DNA of 64,000 nucleotides. Source: JAGRGG01 sp965217265 (GTDB taxonomy: Bacteria > Pseudomonadota > Alphaproteobacteria > Geminicoccales > Geminicoccaceae). The position numbers were made by a program, and so were the translations under genes. Below, one piece after another: positions 1 through 9,462 of the stretch (position 1 is its first letter; each line of letters begins with the position of its first letter). The stretch covers positions 682,001 to 746,000 of the forward strand of contig CBDCHP010000011.1 in NCBI GenBank assembly GCA_965217265.1, given 5' to 3'. A model generated the notes under the pieces. The model did not search any database, was not told where the DNA came from, and was given only the letters and a program-made list of their open reading frames with translations.

Positions 1-498
1 GGGCGTGACCAGCACCTGTCCCGCGATCGGCCGGTGGCGGGCGAGGTAGGCGGCGACCCCGGAGCCCAAGCTGAAACCCATCGTGAACACGCGCGTGGGC
101 TGTAATTCTTCGGTCATCCGGTCGTGGACGAAGAGCGCGTCCTCGAACAGCGCCCGCTCGCTCGGCGTCCCCTCGGACGGGGCGTAGCCGCGGTAGTGGA
201 AGACGACGATGTCGACGTCCTTGAAGCGGTGCGCCATGAAGGCGGTGCAGTCGTCGGCGTTCCAGGCGTTGCCGGTGAAGCCGAAGAGGAGGCCGCGGCT
301 CTTGCCCGGCGCCCGGACGAGGTTGCCGTGCAGGGTGTCGCCGTCGGGGGTCTTGAGCGTCACCCGCTCGTTGCCGTCCGGCAGGGGGTAGAACGCGCGC
401 GCCGCCGCCCTGCGCGGGAAGATCAGCCCGTTTTGCAGGGCGTAGAGACCGCCGACGACGAGGCCGTAGAGGGCGGCACCGCCGAGGAGGAAATTCAT
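1..498 (-). CDS. alpha/beta hydrolase, C-terminus cut by window edge
   Basis: Reading leftwards from the ATG at 498, an open frame of 166 codons runs off the window. A hydrophobic N-terminal segment (about residues 1-25) looks like a membrane anchor. The body has the alpha/beta-hydrolase pattern: FTGNAWN (oxyanion region), FHYRGYAPSEG, and the nucleophile elbow GFSLGSG near residue 148, giving the catalytic Ser. The downstream Asp and His are outside the window. It resembles the anchored serine hydrolases of the YfhR/BEM46 (ABHD13-like) type; the substrate is unknown. It diverges from the SDR gene to its right across a 120-bp intergenic region that must hold both promoters. Confidence 0.8.
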   Translation of the reverse strand, partial: MNFLLGGAALYGLVVGGLYALQNGLIFPRRAAARAFYPLPDGNERVTLKTPDGDTLHGNLVRAPGKSRGLLFGFTGNAWNADDCTAFMAHRFKDVDIVVFHYRGYAPSEGTPSERALFEDALFVHDRMTEELQPTRVFTMGFSLGSGVAAYLARHRPIAGQVLVTP

Positions 499-619
499 CG
501 CTTGTCTCCGCCTGAACGATCTTGCACAGCCTCAATATATGATGTGGTGCCGTGACAAGCCCAAGACGTCAAGTTAGGCGACGTGGCGGGCGCGCTAGAG
601 GGTGCCGGAAGGTTAAAAC

Positions 620-1375
620 ATGACGACTCTGCCCAAGGAACTGCCGCGCGCGGCGCTCGTCACCGGCGGCGCCAAGCGCCTCGGCGCCGCGCTGGCGCTG
701 GCGCTGGCCGAGGACGGGTTCGACGTAGCCTTGCACTGCCACCGATCGAAGGACGCGGCCGGGGCGACGGCGCGGGCGATCGAGGGGCTCGGGCGCCGCT
801 GCGTCGTGCTGCCGGCCGACCTCGCCGACGCGGACGCGACGCTCAAGCTCGTGCCCGAAGTTCAAGCGGCGCTGGGCCCGCTCGGCGTCCTCGTCAACGG
901 CGCCGCCCTCTTCGCCAACGACCGGGTCAAGACCCTGGAGCCGGCCAAGGTCGACGCCCAGATCGCCGTCAACCTCAAGGCACCCCTCCTCCTGGCGTCC
1001 GCCTTCGCCAAGGCGCTGCCGGAGGGTGCGCAGGGGTTGATCGTCAACCTCCTCGACCAGAGGATCGTCAACCCGACCAGGGCCTACCTCTCCTACACCG
1101 TCGCCAAGGCCGGCCTCCACGCCGCGACGCAAGTACTGGCGCGCGACTTGGCCCCCAACGTCCGCGTCGCCGCGATCGGGCCGGGGCAGGTGCTGCCCGC
1201 ACCCGGCATGAGCGACGCCCGCTTCGATGAACTGGTGGCGAAGACGCCGCTCAAGGTGGCGAGCGGGGTCGAGGAGATCGTCGCCGCCTTTCGGCTGATC
1301 CTGCACAGCCCCTCGATCACCGGGCAGATGCTGCTGGTCGACAGCGGCATGCACATGGGCTGGGCCTGGCCCTGA
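620..1375 (+). CDS. short-chain dehydrogenase/reductase, pteridine-reductase-like
   Basis: 251 aa, complete. The N-terminal nucleotide-binding motif is TGGAKRLG (about residues 15-22). NGAALF (normally NNASLF) follows strand 4. The active-site Tyr and Lys are in YLSYTVAKAG (about residues 157-166). The basic residues right after the glycine motif and the DQR preceding YxxxK suggest an NADPH-dependent enzyme of the FolM/pteridine-reductase branch, which reduces dihydromonapterin or dihydrofolate; this is family inference only. A good Shine-Dalgarno (GGAAGG) lies 7 nt before the ATG. No folate gene is adjacent, so the substrate is open. Confidence 0.82.
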   Translation: MTTLPKELPRAALVTGGAKRLGAALALALAEDGFDVALHCHRSKDAAGATARAIEGLGRRCVVLPADLADADATLKLVPEVQAALGPLGVLVNGAALFANDRVKTLEPAKVDAQIAVNLKAPLLLASAFAKALPEGAQGLIVNLLDQRIVNPTRAYLSYTVAKAGLHAATQVLARDLAPNVRVAAIGPGQVLPAPGMSDARFDELVAKTPLKVASGVEEIVAAFRLILHSPSITGQMLLVDSGMHMGWAWP

Positions 1376-1571
1376 CCCGGGCGGTCGGTCGTTCAAGACC
1401 GCCTTGTAACAAGTTTCAAATTCGTTAACAGTCATTCAAATAACGGCGAAAGGATTTCCTCGCCATGCCGCCGCGTTAAGGCCGCATTAACCGGTCGAAA
1501 CCTACCATCGCTTCCAGAGCACGGGCGCCCCACTGCCCGATGTTTACCAGCGATGGCAGGGCTTCATCCGC

Positions 1572-2057
1572 ATGTTTCGTTTCGGCACGCAATTCTTGGC
1601 GGCACTCGTAATGCTTCTCGGTGCCGCCGGCGCCGCGGCGGCGGGCCGGGACAGCGCCACCCTGGCGATCAAGGTCGTGGTGGTCGACGCCTGCGAGATC
1701 CGGGGCGGCACGCTGGACTTCGGCGCCTACAAGGCCGGCCAGCGCGGCGACCTCATGGGCCAGGGCGCCGTCACCTTCGCCGATTGCAGCACCGACCAAG
1801 TGACGATCGAGATCGACGGCGGCACCGCCGGCGACACGGGCAACCGGCGCATGGGCACCGCGAACGGCGGGGACTTGGCCTACCAGATCTACCGCGACGC
1901 CGATCGCACGGCGCCTTGGGGCGTCGGTGAGCAGAAGCTGACCCGCGCCATCAGCGCCGGCACCGGCACGTTCCCGGTCTTCGGCCTGATCCCCGGCGAC
2001 CAGGACGCGGCGCCCGGCACCTACAGCGACGTGCTCAACGTCACGCTGACGTTCTGA
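1572..2057 (+). CDS. secreted spore coat U (SCPU) domain protein
   Basis: 161 aa with a clear signal peptide (hydrophobic stretch to about residue 22, AAA cleavage region). The mature part matches the spore-coat-protein-U fold found in pilin-like subunits of archaic chaperone-usher systems: paired cysteines (VVDACEIRGG and TFADCSTDQ), LDFGAY, a conserved WG (APWGVG) and a C-terminal beta strand ending YSDVLNVTLTF, the usual donor-strand-compatible end. These proteins are exported to the surface and polymerise or coat it. Such genes usually sit with a periplasmic chaperone and usher, but none is in this window, so it is an orphan here. A 196-bp gap separates it from the SDR. Confidence 0.78.
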   Translation: MFRFGTQFLAALVMLLGAAGAAAAGRDSATLAIKVVVVDACEIRGGTLDFGAYKAGQRGDLMGQGAVTFADCSTDQVTIEIDGGTAGDTGNRRMGTANGGDLAYQIYRDADRTAPWGVGEQKLTRAISAGTGTFPVFGLIPGDQDAAPGTYSDVLNVTLTF

Positions 2058-2078
2058 ACCGGCCCGCGCCGTAAGATC

Positions 2079-2891
2079 TCAACCGGGCAACCAACGCTCG
2101 CCCCAAGACTCGGTGAGGCGCACGAGGTGGGGCCAGACGCCGACAGGTCCGGCCAGGACCGGGTTGCCGTCGCGCAGCCCGTCGCCCTTGAGAAAATCGT
2201 TCGTCCGCCCGCCGGCCTCGCGCACCAAGACGAGGCCGGCGAGGCAGTCCCAACTGTTCATGTGCGCCTCGACGTAGCCGATCAGCCGGCCGCAGGCGGT
2301 CCAGGCGAGCCCGAGTGCCCCCGAACCGTGGCGGTGGTAGAGGCCGCCCTCGTCCATCAGCGCTTCGATCACCGGCACGATTTCAATTGCCCGCGTCCGC
2401 CGTGAGGCACCGATCGCGATCGAGCCGGCGTCGAGCCGATCGGCCCCGGCGACGCGGATCGGCGCCCCGTTCAAGGTCGCACCGCCGCCTTGGTAGGCAA
2501 CGAAGGTCTCGCCGGCGCAGGGATCGACGATGACGCCCACCAGGATGGCGCCGTTCGCGACGTAGGCGAGCGAGACGCAAAAGCTCTGGATGCCGTTCAA
2601 GAAACACCACGTCCCGTCGATCGGGTCGATCACCCAGGCGCCGGCGTCGAGGTCGCCCGGATCGGCGCCGCCCTCCTCGCCTAAGGTCGGCTCGCCGGGA
2701 AACAAGGCGGCCAGCCGGTCGCGCACGCGCCGCTCGACCGCGCGGTCGGCCTCGCTGACGTAATCCTGCGCCGCCTTGACCTCGACCTTGAGACGATGGC
2801 GGCCGTGAAACATATCGAGTGCCAAGGCGGCGGCGTCGCGGGCGACCGCCTCGGCCAGCGCCGCGCGGCGCTGCAGGTCCGGCTCGATCAT
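2079..2891 (-). CDS. inositol monophosphatase family protein
   Basis: 270 aa from the ATG at 2891; a longer reading from 2948 has no typical leader. The Mg-dependent phosphatase signatures are present: TLGEEGG (metal-binding Glu), WVIDPIDGT (about residues 86-94; both metal Asps and the Thr), and NSWDCLAG near the C-terminus (third metal Asp). The family dephosphorylates myo-inositol-1-phosphate, histidinol phosphate, PAP or related sugar phosphates in the cytosol, and sequence alone does not decide between them. It converges on the SCPU gene (21 bp apart) and diverges from the aldo-keto reductase. Confidence 0.85.
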   Translation of the reverse strand: MIEPDLQRRAALAEAVARDAAALALDMFHGRHRLKVEVKAAQDYVSEADRAVERRVRDRLAALFPGEPTLGEEGGADPGDLDAGAWVIDPIDGTWCFLNGIQSFCVSLAYVANGAILVGVIVDPCAGETFVAYQGGGATLNGAPIRVAGADRLDAGSIAIGASRRTRAIEIVPVIEALMDEGGLYHRHGSGALGLAWTACGRLIGYVEAHMNSWDCLAGLVLVREAGGRTNDFLKGDGLRDGNPVLAGPVGVWPHLVRLTESWGERWLPG

Positions 2892-2971
2892 CTGAAGGAA
2901 CGTTCCTTGGCGGGTCCGGGTTGGAGGGGCTTGATAGCAGGCCGACACGGCCGATGCGAGAGGAGGACGTC

Positions 2972-3799
2972 ATGCAGTTCGTGGAAGCGGCGGGGGCGAG
3001 GATACCGGCGTTGGGCTTCGGTACGTGGCAGCTCAAGGGCGACGCCTGCCGCTCGATGGTGGAGCGGGCGTTCGAGGTCGGCTACCGCCACGTCGACACG
3101 GCGCAGATGTACGAGAACGAGGCCGAGGTCGGGGCGGCGATGCGGGCGAGCGACCTGCCGCGCGAGGAGGTCTTCCTCACGACCAAGATCGCCCCCGAGG
3201 AATTCGCCAAGGACCGCTTCAAGGACGCCCTGAAGCAGCGGCTCGACCTCCTGCAACTCGACCACGTCGACCTCCTCCTCCTGCACTGGCCGAACCGGAC
3301 CGTGCCGATCCAGGAGACGATGGAGGCGATGAACGAGGCGATCGCCGACGGCCACACCCGCCACATCGGCGTCTCGAACTTCACCGTGCCGATGGTCGAG
3401 GCGGCGCAGACCGTGAGCCGAGCGCAACTCGCCACCAACCAAGTCGAGTACCACCCCTACCTCGACCAGGACACGCTGCTCACCTGGATGCGGGCGAAGT
3501 ATATCAGCCTCACCGCCTACTGCCCGCTCGCCCGCGGCAAGGTGGTTGACGATCCCCTCTTGCAGAAGATCGCCGAGGCGCACGGCAAGACCCCCTCGCA
3601 GGTGGCGCTGCGCTGGCTCGTCCAGCAGCCCGAAGTGATCGCGATCCCGCGCACCTCGAACCCGGCGCGGGCGAAGGAGAACTTCGAGATCTTCGACTTC
3701 CTTTTGAACGAGGACGAGATGACGGCGATCAAGGCACTCGGCAGCAAAGAGGGGCGGCTGGTCCAGATGAGCAACGTCGCCCCCGACGAGTGGGATTGA
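2972..3799 (+). CDS. aldo/keto reductase
   Basis: 275 aa. The start at 2972 is chosen because AGAGGAGG sits 6-12 nt upstream and it gives the normal family N-terminus (VEAAGARIPALGFGTW). The catalytic tetrad is visible: Asp and Tyr in DTAQMYENE, Lys in TTKIAP, His in LLLHWPN. The C-terminal NADPH phosphate-binding segment is AIPRTSNPARAKEN. The length and the PALGFGTW opening place it with the DkgB/2,5-diketo-gluconate reductase-like group, which reduces aldehydes such as methylglyoxal. It is followed immediately by one of the long inverted-repeat elements, starting one base after the stop codon. Confidence 0.88.
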   Translation: MQFVEAAGARIPALGFGTWQLKGDACRSMVERAFEVGYRHVDTAQMYENEAEVGAAMRASDLPREEVFLTTKIAPEEFAKDRFKDALKQRLDLLQLDHVDLLLLHWPNRTVPIQETMEAMNEAIADGHTRHIGVSNFTVPMVEAAQTVSRAQLATNQVEYHPYLDQDTLLTWMRAKYISLTAYCPLARGKVVDDPLLQKIAEAHGKTPSQVALRWLVQQPEVIAIPRTSNPARAKENFEIFDFLLNEDEMTAIKALGSKEGRLVQMSNVAPDEWD

Positions 3800-3945
3800 G
3801 AACGCTGCGCGTGCGCTGACGCGCGGTCTTTCTCTTTTCTTTTTTGCGACTTCGGCCGGGGCTGGCTTGAGCATTGGGGCCGGTCCGGGAACAAGGAGAT
3901 AAAAAAGAGAAAAAAGAAGCCCGCCGCAGGCGACGCGAAGCGTTC
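3800..3945. repeat. intergenic inverted-repeat element, copy 1
   Basis: About 146 bp. The left arm begins GAACGCTGCGCGTGCGCTG and runs into a pyrimidine-rich T tract; the right arm is its inverted complement ending GCGAAGCGTTC. Each arm contains a short GC hairpin followed by T residues, so each strand carries an intrinsic-terminator-like signal. The centre is of the third type (TTCGGCCGGGGCTGGC...). It lies between the aldo-keto reductase (stop at 3799) and proS, both on the plus strand. Confidence 0.85.
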
Positions 3946-4009
3946 GGTTGCACCGCCACGTGATCCATGCGATCAGGCGCACCGCGCCGTTGATCGAGGA
4001 TTGTTCTCC

Positions 4010-5296
4010 ATGCGCCTGTCGCGCTTCTTCCTGCCCGTCTTGAAGGAAACCCCGGCCGAGGCCGAGATCGTCTCGCACCAGCTCATGCTGCGCGCCGGCA
4101 TGATCCAGCAGCTGGCGGCCGGCATCTACAGTTGGCTGCCCTTGGGCCATCGCGTCCTGCAAAAGGTCGAGGGCATCGTCCGCGAGGAGATGGACCGGGT
4201 CGCGAACGAGATCTTGATGCCGACGATCCAGCCGGCCAATTTGTGGCGCGAGAGCGGGCGCTACGACGCCTACGGCAAGGAGATGCTGCGCATCAAGGAC
4301 CGGCACGAGCGCGACATGCTCTTCGGGCCGACCAACGAGGAGAACGTGACCGACATCTTCCGCCGCCACGTCAAGTCGTACCGGCAGTTGCCGGTCAACC
4401 TCTACCACATCCAGTGGAAGTTCAGGGACGAGGTGCGGCCGCGCTTCGGCGTCATGCGCGGGCGCGAGTTCTTGATGAAGGACGCCTACTCCTTCGACCT
4501 CGACCTTGAGAGCGCCAAGCGCAGCTACGATGCCTACTTCGTCGCCTACTTGCGCACCTTTCGCCGCATGGGCCTGACGGCAATCCCGATGCTGGCCGAC
4601 ACCGGGCCGATCGGCGGCGACATGAGCCACGAGTTCCAGATCCTGGCGAGCACGGGCGAGAGCGAGGTCTTCTTCGACGCCGCCTTCGAGGCGATCGACT
4701 TCACCGACCCGGACCTCGACGCCGAGCACCTGAAGACCCTCTACGCCGCCGCCGACGAGATGCACGACCCGGCGACCTGCCCGGTACCCGAAGAGCACCT
4801 GCGGCGCGGGCGCGGCATCGAGGTCGGGCACATCTTCTACTTCGGCACCAAGTACTCGGACCCGATGAATGCTGCCGTGAACGGCCCCGACGGGACGGAG
4901 GCGCCCGTCCACATGGGCTCGTACGGCATCGGCGTGTCGCGCCTCGTCGGTGCGTTGATCGAGGCCAATCACGACGCGGCCGGCATCGTCTGGCCCGAGC
5001 CCGTCACCCCCTTCAAGGTCGGCCTCGTCACGATCCGGCAGGACGACGCGGCCGCCAGTGCGCTCGCGGAGGATGTCTACGCCAAGCTGACTGAGGCCGG
5101 CGTCGAGGTCTTGTGGGACGACCGCGACGAGCGCGCCGGGGCCAAGTTCGCGACGATGGACCTGATCGGCCTGCCCTATCAGGTGACGATCGGCCCGCGC
5201 GGCGCCAAGGCCGGCACCGTCGAGGTCAAGGCGCGAAGCGGCGGCGACAAGGACGAGTCGTCCCTGGACGCCGCCTTGGCGCGGCTCACCGCATGA
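4010..5296 (+). CDS. proS: prolyl-tRNA synthetase, short alphaproteobacterial type
   Basis: 428 aa from ATG 4010 (MRLSRFFLPVLKETP). It charges tRNA-Pro in the cytosol. Class II motif 1 (about residues 60-80), motif 2 (FRDEVRPRFGVMRGREFLMKD, broken here: FRDEVRP and RGREFLMKD) and motif 3 (GSYGIGVSRLVGA) are clear, followed by the anticodon-binding domain from about residue 330. The roughly 180-residue editing insertion of the E. coli enzyme is missing, which gives the short form common in alphaproteobacteria. The gene overlaps lolC by ATGA, so proS-lolC-lolD is one operon. Confidence 0.96.
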   Translation: MRLSRFFLPVLKETPAEAEIVSHQLMLRAGMIQQLAAGIYSWLPLGHRVLQKVEGIVREEMDRVANEILMPTIQPANLWRESGRYDAYGKEMLRIKDRHERDMLFGPTNEENVTDIFRRHVKSYRQLPVNLYHIQWKFRDEVRPRFGVMRGREFLMKDAYSFDLDLESAKRSYDAYFVAYLRTFRRMGLTAIPMLADTGPIGGDMSHEFQILASTGESEVFFDAAFEAIDFTDPDLDAEHLKTLYAAADEMHDPATCPVPEEHLRRGRGIEVGHIFYFGTKYSDPMNAAVNGPDGTEAPVHMGSYGIGVSRLVGALIEANHDAAGIVWPEPVTPFKVGLVTIRQDDAAASALAEDVYAKLTEAGVEVLWDDRDERAGAKFATMDLIGLPYQVTIGPRGAKAGTVEVKARSGGDKDESSLDAALARLTA

Positions 5297-6539
5297 TCGC
5301 CGCGGCCGAGCGCCTCGTCGCGTGGCGCTACCTTCGCCCGACCCGGGGCGAGGGCTTCGTCTCGGTCATCGCCGGCTTCGCCCTCGTCGGCATCGCGCTC
5401 GGCGTCGGCACGCTCATCGTCGTCCTCGCCGTGATGAACGGCTTTCGCGACGAGTTGCTCGGCCGCATCTTAGGGGTCAACGGCCACGCGACCGTCGTCG
5501 CCGACGGGGCGGGCGGCATCGCCGACTACGACGAGCTGGCGGCCGACCTCGCCAGGGTGAGCAACGTCACCGACGTCATGGCCTACGTCGAGGGGCAGGT
5601 GATGGCGAGCGCCAACGGCGTCAACGGCGGCGCCGTCGTCCGCGGCGTGCGGCCGGCCGACCTCGCCCGGCGCCCGACGTTCGCCGACAACATCGAGCAG
5701 GGCTCGATCGAGGCGGCGCTGGGCGAGCCCGACCACGCGCTGATCGGCGCCCGTATGGCCGAGCGCATGGGCCTGACGCTCGGCTCGCAGGTCAACCTGA
5801 TCTCGCCGCAAGGGGAAGCGACCGCGTTCGGGGTCATGCCGCAGATCAAGGGCTTCACCGTCGGCGGCATCTTCGACGTCGGCATGTACGAGTACGATTC
5901 GAGCTTCGTCTACATCCCGTTCGAGGACGCGCAGGCCTACTTCAACATGGGCGACACGGTGCGCGCCGTCGAAGTGCTCGTCACCGACCCCGAGAACGTC
6001 GATCGCCTGCGCCCGGCGCTCGCCGAGGCGGCGGCCGGCCGCGGCCGCGTCGTCGATTGGCAGGACCTGAACTCGCACTTCTTCAACGCGCTCGAAGTCG
6101 AGCGCAGCGTCATGTTCTTGATCCTGACCCTCATCATCCTGGTCGCCGCCTTCAACATCATCACCGGCATCACCATGCTGGTGAAGTCGAAGGGCCGCGA
6201 CATCGCCATCTTGCGCACGATGGGGGCGACGCGGGGTGCGATCATGCGCATCTTCTTCCTCTCGGGCGCCTCGATCGGCGTCGTCGGCACGCTGGTCGGC
6301 TTCGGCCTCGGCCTCGCGTTCGCCCTCAACATCGACGTGATCCGGGTGTTCTTGGAGAACGTCACCGGGGCCGAACTGTGGTCGGCCGAGGTCCGCTTCC
6401 TCTCGCAACTGCCGGCCGTGGTCGAGGTCGACGACACGCTCAAGGTCGTCTTGATGGGCCTCGCCCTCTCCTTTCTCGCCACGATCTACCCGGCGTGGCG
6501 GGCGGCAAGGCTCGATCCGGTCGAGGCGCTGCGCTACGA

Positions 6540-6543
<4 letters not shown>
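5293..6543 (+). CDS. lolC: lipoprotein-releasing ABC transporter permease LolC/LolE
   Basis: 416 aa. The start overlaps the proS stop (ATGA at 5293-5296). Topology is MacB/FtsX-like: one TM helix near residues 25-50 (FVSVIAGFALVGIALG), a large periplasmic domain, then three TM helices from about residue 270. The C-terminal signature is YPAWRAARLDPVEALRYE. With LolD it extracts outer-membrane lipoproteins from the inner membrane and passes them to LolA. A single LolC/E subunit (LolF-like) rather than the LolC plus LolE pair of E. coli is implied, because lolD follows at once. Confidence 0.93.
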
Positions 6544-7241
<698 letters not shown>

Positions 7242-7265
7242 GGGCGCGGCCGGGGCGGGGCCTTC

Positions 7266-7955
7266 TCATGTCATCCCTGCCCCGACCTTCGCCGTGCCCG
7301 CACGCGGCAGCGCCGTGCACCGCGCCGCGTCGATCGCGCCGCGCCTGCCGGCGGGCACGACGGGGCCGGGCGCGGCCGTGCCGGATAGAAGCGCGTCGAT
7401 CTCGCGCTCCGGGTCCGCCGCGCCCGGCGCTTCCACCCGTCTCGGCGCCTCGTCCCGCCTCTCGGGTTCGTTCGCGTCGCGTTGGCGCTGCGGCCGGGCG
7501 GCGATTGCCGCTTGCAGGTTGGCGCAGGCCTCGCGCATCTCGCGGGTGAGCCCGCGGCGATAGCGCGTCAATGTCGCCAGCGAGGGCAGGCCGGGTTCGT
7601 TTGTGCCGAGCAGCAGCGCGTCCATCGCCAGGAGTTCGAGGGCGTCGAGCTTTGCTTGCCGCAAGTGGCAGTGTGCCAGCGTGTCGAGCCAGTGGCGCTC
7701 GCTGGCGGTGGCGACCGGCCAGCGCCTCGCGAGGTCGGCGCGAAGCTCGGCGAGCTTCTTCGCGTCCTGCGGGTTCGTTGGTGTCACCGCACCCGTGCGT
7801 GCGCGCAAGCCGTGGCGGGCGGCGTTCAACGCGCTGCGGCGCTTGCCCGCCTCGGTGCAGGGGCCCCGACCCCAGGCGCCGTTGCTGCGGCTGGCCTCGA
7901 TCTGCGCCGCGCTGCGCGGGCGGGGCGTTCGGACGGCGGGGTCGGCGGCGGTCAT
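7266..7955 (-). CDS. conserved hypothetical protein with RSALNAARHGL motif
   Basis: 229 aa from ATG 7955 (AGGAG 11 nt upstream). I do not recognise a function. Near the N-terminus is the segment SNGAWGRGPCTEAGKRRS followed by ALNAARHGL, a short motif seen at the start of many otherwise different hypothetical proteins of alphaproteobacteria and planctomycetes. The middle is helical and rich in Leu/Ala/Arg (about residues 60-150); the tail is Arg/Ala/Pro-rich and probably disordered. There is no signal peptide or TM segment. It converges on lolD and has a REP-pair element upstream. Confidence 0.6.
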   Translation of the reverse strand: MTAADPAVRTPRPRSAAQIEASRSNGAWGRGPCTEAGKRRSALNAARHGLRARTGAVTPTNPQDAKKLAELRADLARRWPVATASERHWLDTLAHCHLRQAKLDALELLAMDALLLGTNEPGLPSLATLTRYRRGLTREMREACANLQAAIAARPQRQRDANEPERRDEAPRRVEAPGAADPEREIDALLSGTAAPGPVVPAGRRGAIDAARCTALPRAGTAKVGAGMT

Positions 7956-8068
7956 GGACGGGGGGCTCCTGGCAGGTGGGTGCCGGGAGTGTAGCAAGTT
8001 GTAGGAATTTATTCAAACATGGCGGCGCATGAAAGATGCTTCAGGCCGTCACGGGTGTCCGATCTCTG

Positions 8069-8210
8069 CCACCCTGGACCCCCGATCGAGTCGGGGGTGA
8101 CAACTTAGGCGGATGCGAGAGCAACATGATTCATCCTTGACCAAGGATAAACCCATACCCCCAAACCGCCCCCTCCTGTCACCTCCGACTCGATCGGGAG
8201 TCCAGGGTGG
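8069..8210. repeat. REP-pair (REPIN-like) element, copy 1
   Basis: 142 bp bounded by CCACCCTGGAC at the left and its inverted complement GTCCAGGGTGG at the right. Each end carries a hairpin (for example ACCCCCGA/TCGGGGGT at 8078-8098). The two REP-type sequences point towards each other. The segment AAACCGCCCCCTCCTGTCA inside the right half is shared with the second copy at 41.3 kb. Almost all of the 346-bp gap between the hypothetical protein and the oxidoreductase is this element plus about 90 bp without recognisable content. It is unrelated to the 147-bp element family. Confidence 0.75.
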
Positions 8211-8301
8211 CAAGGGCGGGGTGTTGCCCGAAAGGATCGACGGGGCCTGTGTTTTCTGTCTCATTGTTCGCGGGTGACGGATCACAACGAGAGGGGCTAA
8301 C

Positions 8302-9372
8302 GTGACGATACCTGAGACGATGAGGGGCGTTCAGCTCACGGGGCACGGCGGACCCGAGAAGCTCGTCTGGAACGACGCGATTCCGATGCCCCGGCCCGGC
8401 CCCGGCGAGGCGCTGGTCAAGGTGCTGGCGGCCGGCGTCAACAACACCGACATCAACACGCGGGTCGGCTGGTACGCCAAGGAGGTGACGCGCGGCACCG
8501 CGGACGTGGCTCCCGGCACCGCCGTCGAGGCGGGCGGCTGGGCCGGCGCCCTGCGCTTCCCGCGCGTGCAGGGCGGCGATCTCTGCGGCGAGGTCGTGGC
8601 GCTCGGTGAAGGCGTGACCAACCTGACGCCGGGGATGCGCGTCACCTGCCCGATCAACCAGCCCGACCCGAGCGAGGACGCGCCGACGCGCTTTTCGGCC
8701 CTCGGCTCCGAGTTCGACGGGGCCTTCGCCCAGTACTGCACCCTGCCGGCGGCACAGCTTCACGACGTTGGCACCTCGCCGCTGACGGACGTCGAGATCG
8801 CCGCCATCCCCTGCGCCCACGGCACCGCCTTCAACCTTTTGAGCCGGGCGGCCGTCGGGCCGGGCGACCGGGTGCTGATCACCGGCGCCTCGGGTGGCGT
8901 CGGTCTCGCGGCGGTGGAACTGGCGAAGCTGAAGGGTGCGCGCGTGACCGGTGTTGCCGGCGGCGCCAAGCACGGCGCGGTGCGGGCCGCCGGCGCCGAC
9001 GCGGTGCTGGATCGAAGCGAAACGCCCGAGGCCGGGGGCTTCACCGTCGCGATCGACGTCGTCGGCGGTGCCAAGTGGCCCGCCGTCATCGACGCGCTGG
9101 CGCCGGGCGGGCGCTACGCGACGTCGGGGGCCGTCGCGGGGCCGATCGTCACGATGGATCTGCGCACGGTCTATCTCAACGATCTGACTGTCTACGGCTG
9201 CACCTTCACGCCGCGCGAGGTCTTCGCCGGGCTGGTCGGGCTGATCAACGCCGGGCGCCTCAAACCCTTGGTCTCGAAGACCTATCCGCTGACCGAGATC
9301 GCCGCCGCGCAAGCCGACTTCGCCGCGAAGAAATATCCCGGAAAGCTCGTGCTGATCCCGCCGCAAGACTGA
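8302..9372 (+). CDS. zinc-less MDR-family NADPH:quinone reductase-like oxidoreductase
   Basis: 356 aa, complete, with GAGAGGGG upstream of the ATG. Medium-chain dehydrogenase/reductase fold: N-terminal GroES-like domain (GVNNTDINTRVGWY) and Rossmann domain with ITGASGGVGLAAVELAK (about residues 195-211). The structural and catalytic zinc cysteines of true alcohol dehydrogenases are absent, which places it with quinone oxidoreductase/crotonyl-CoA-reductase-like members. Compared with QOR it has an extra insertion after residue 60 (ADVAPGTAVEAGGW). The electron acceptor is unknown. It is convergent with the acyltransferase gene, with a remnant repeat arm between them. Confidence 0.85.
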   Translation: MTIPETMRGVQLTGHGGPEKLVWNDAIPMPRPGPGEALVKVLAAGVNNTDINTRVGWYAKEVTRGTADVAPGTAVEAGGWAGALRFPRVQGGDLCGEVVALGEGVTNLTPGMRVTCPINQPDPSEDAPTRFSALGSEFDGAFAQYCTLPAAQLHDVGTSPLTDVEIAAIPCAHGTAFNLLSRAAVGPGDRVLITGASGGVGLAAVELAKLKGARVTGVAGGAKHGAVRAAGADAVLDRSETPEAGGFTVAIDVVGGAKWPAVIDALAPGGRYATSGAVAGPIVTMDLRTVYLNDLTVYGCTFTPREVFAGLVGLINAGRLKPLVSKTYPLTEIAAAQADFAAKKYPGKLVLIPPQD

Positions 9373-9428
9373 TGGGGTACAGGTGGCGAGCCCTCGGCGC
9401 GCCCACCAGCCGCCTTCGCCAACGCTTG

Positions 9429-9460
9429 AAAAATCCTACCGCAGGCGAGGCGGAGCGTTC
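9429..9460. repeat. remnant right arm of the 147-bp element
   Basis: The stretch AAAAATCCTACCGCAGGCG to GCGGAGCGTTC matches the right arm of copy 1 (AAGCCCGCCGCAGGCG to GCGAAGCGTTC) with several changes. With CCGCCTTCGCC at 9410-9420 it can still form a hairpin and may terminate the two convergent genes on either side. The acyltransferase stop codon begins 3 nt beyond it. Confidence 0.5.
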
Positions 9461-9462
9461 GC

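Noticed and set aside
2888..4972. A 694-codon minus-strand frame opposite the aldo-keto reductase and proS
   Set aside because: It is antisense to two well-supported genes and also crosses a repeat element; composition is Val/Leu/Asp/Arg shadow type with no domain.
7266..7955. Transposon-related gene because of the RHGL motif and nearby REP pair
   Set aside because: The motif is not a transposase signature and no terminal repeats or target duplication flank the gene.
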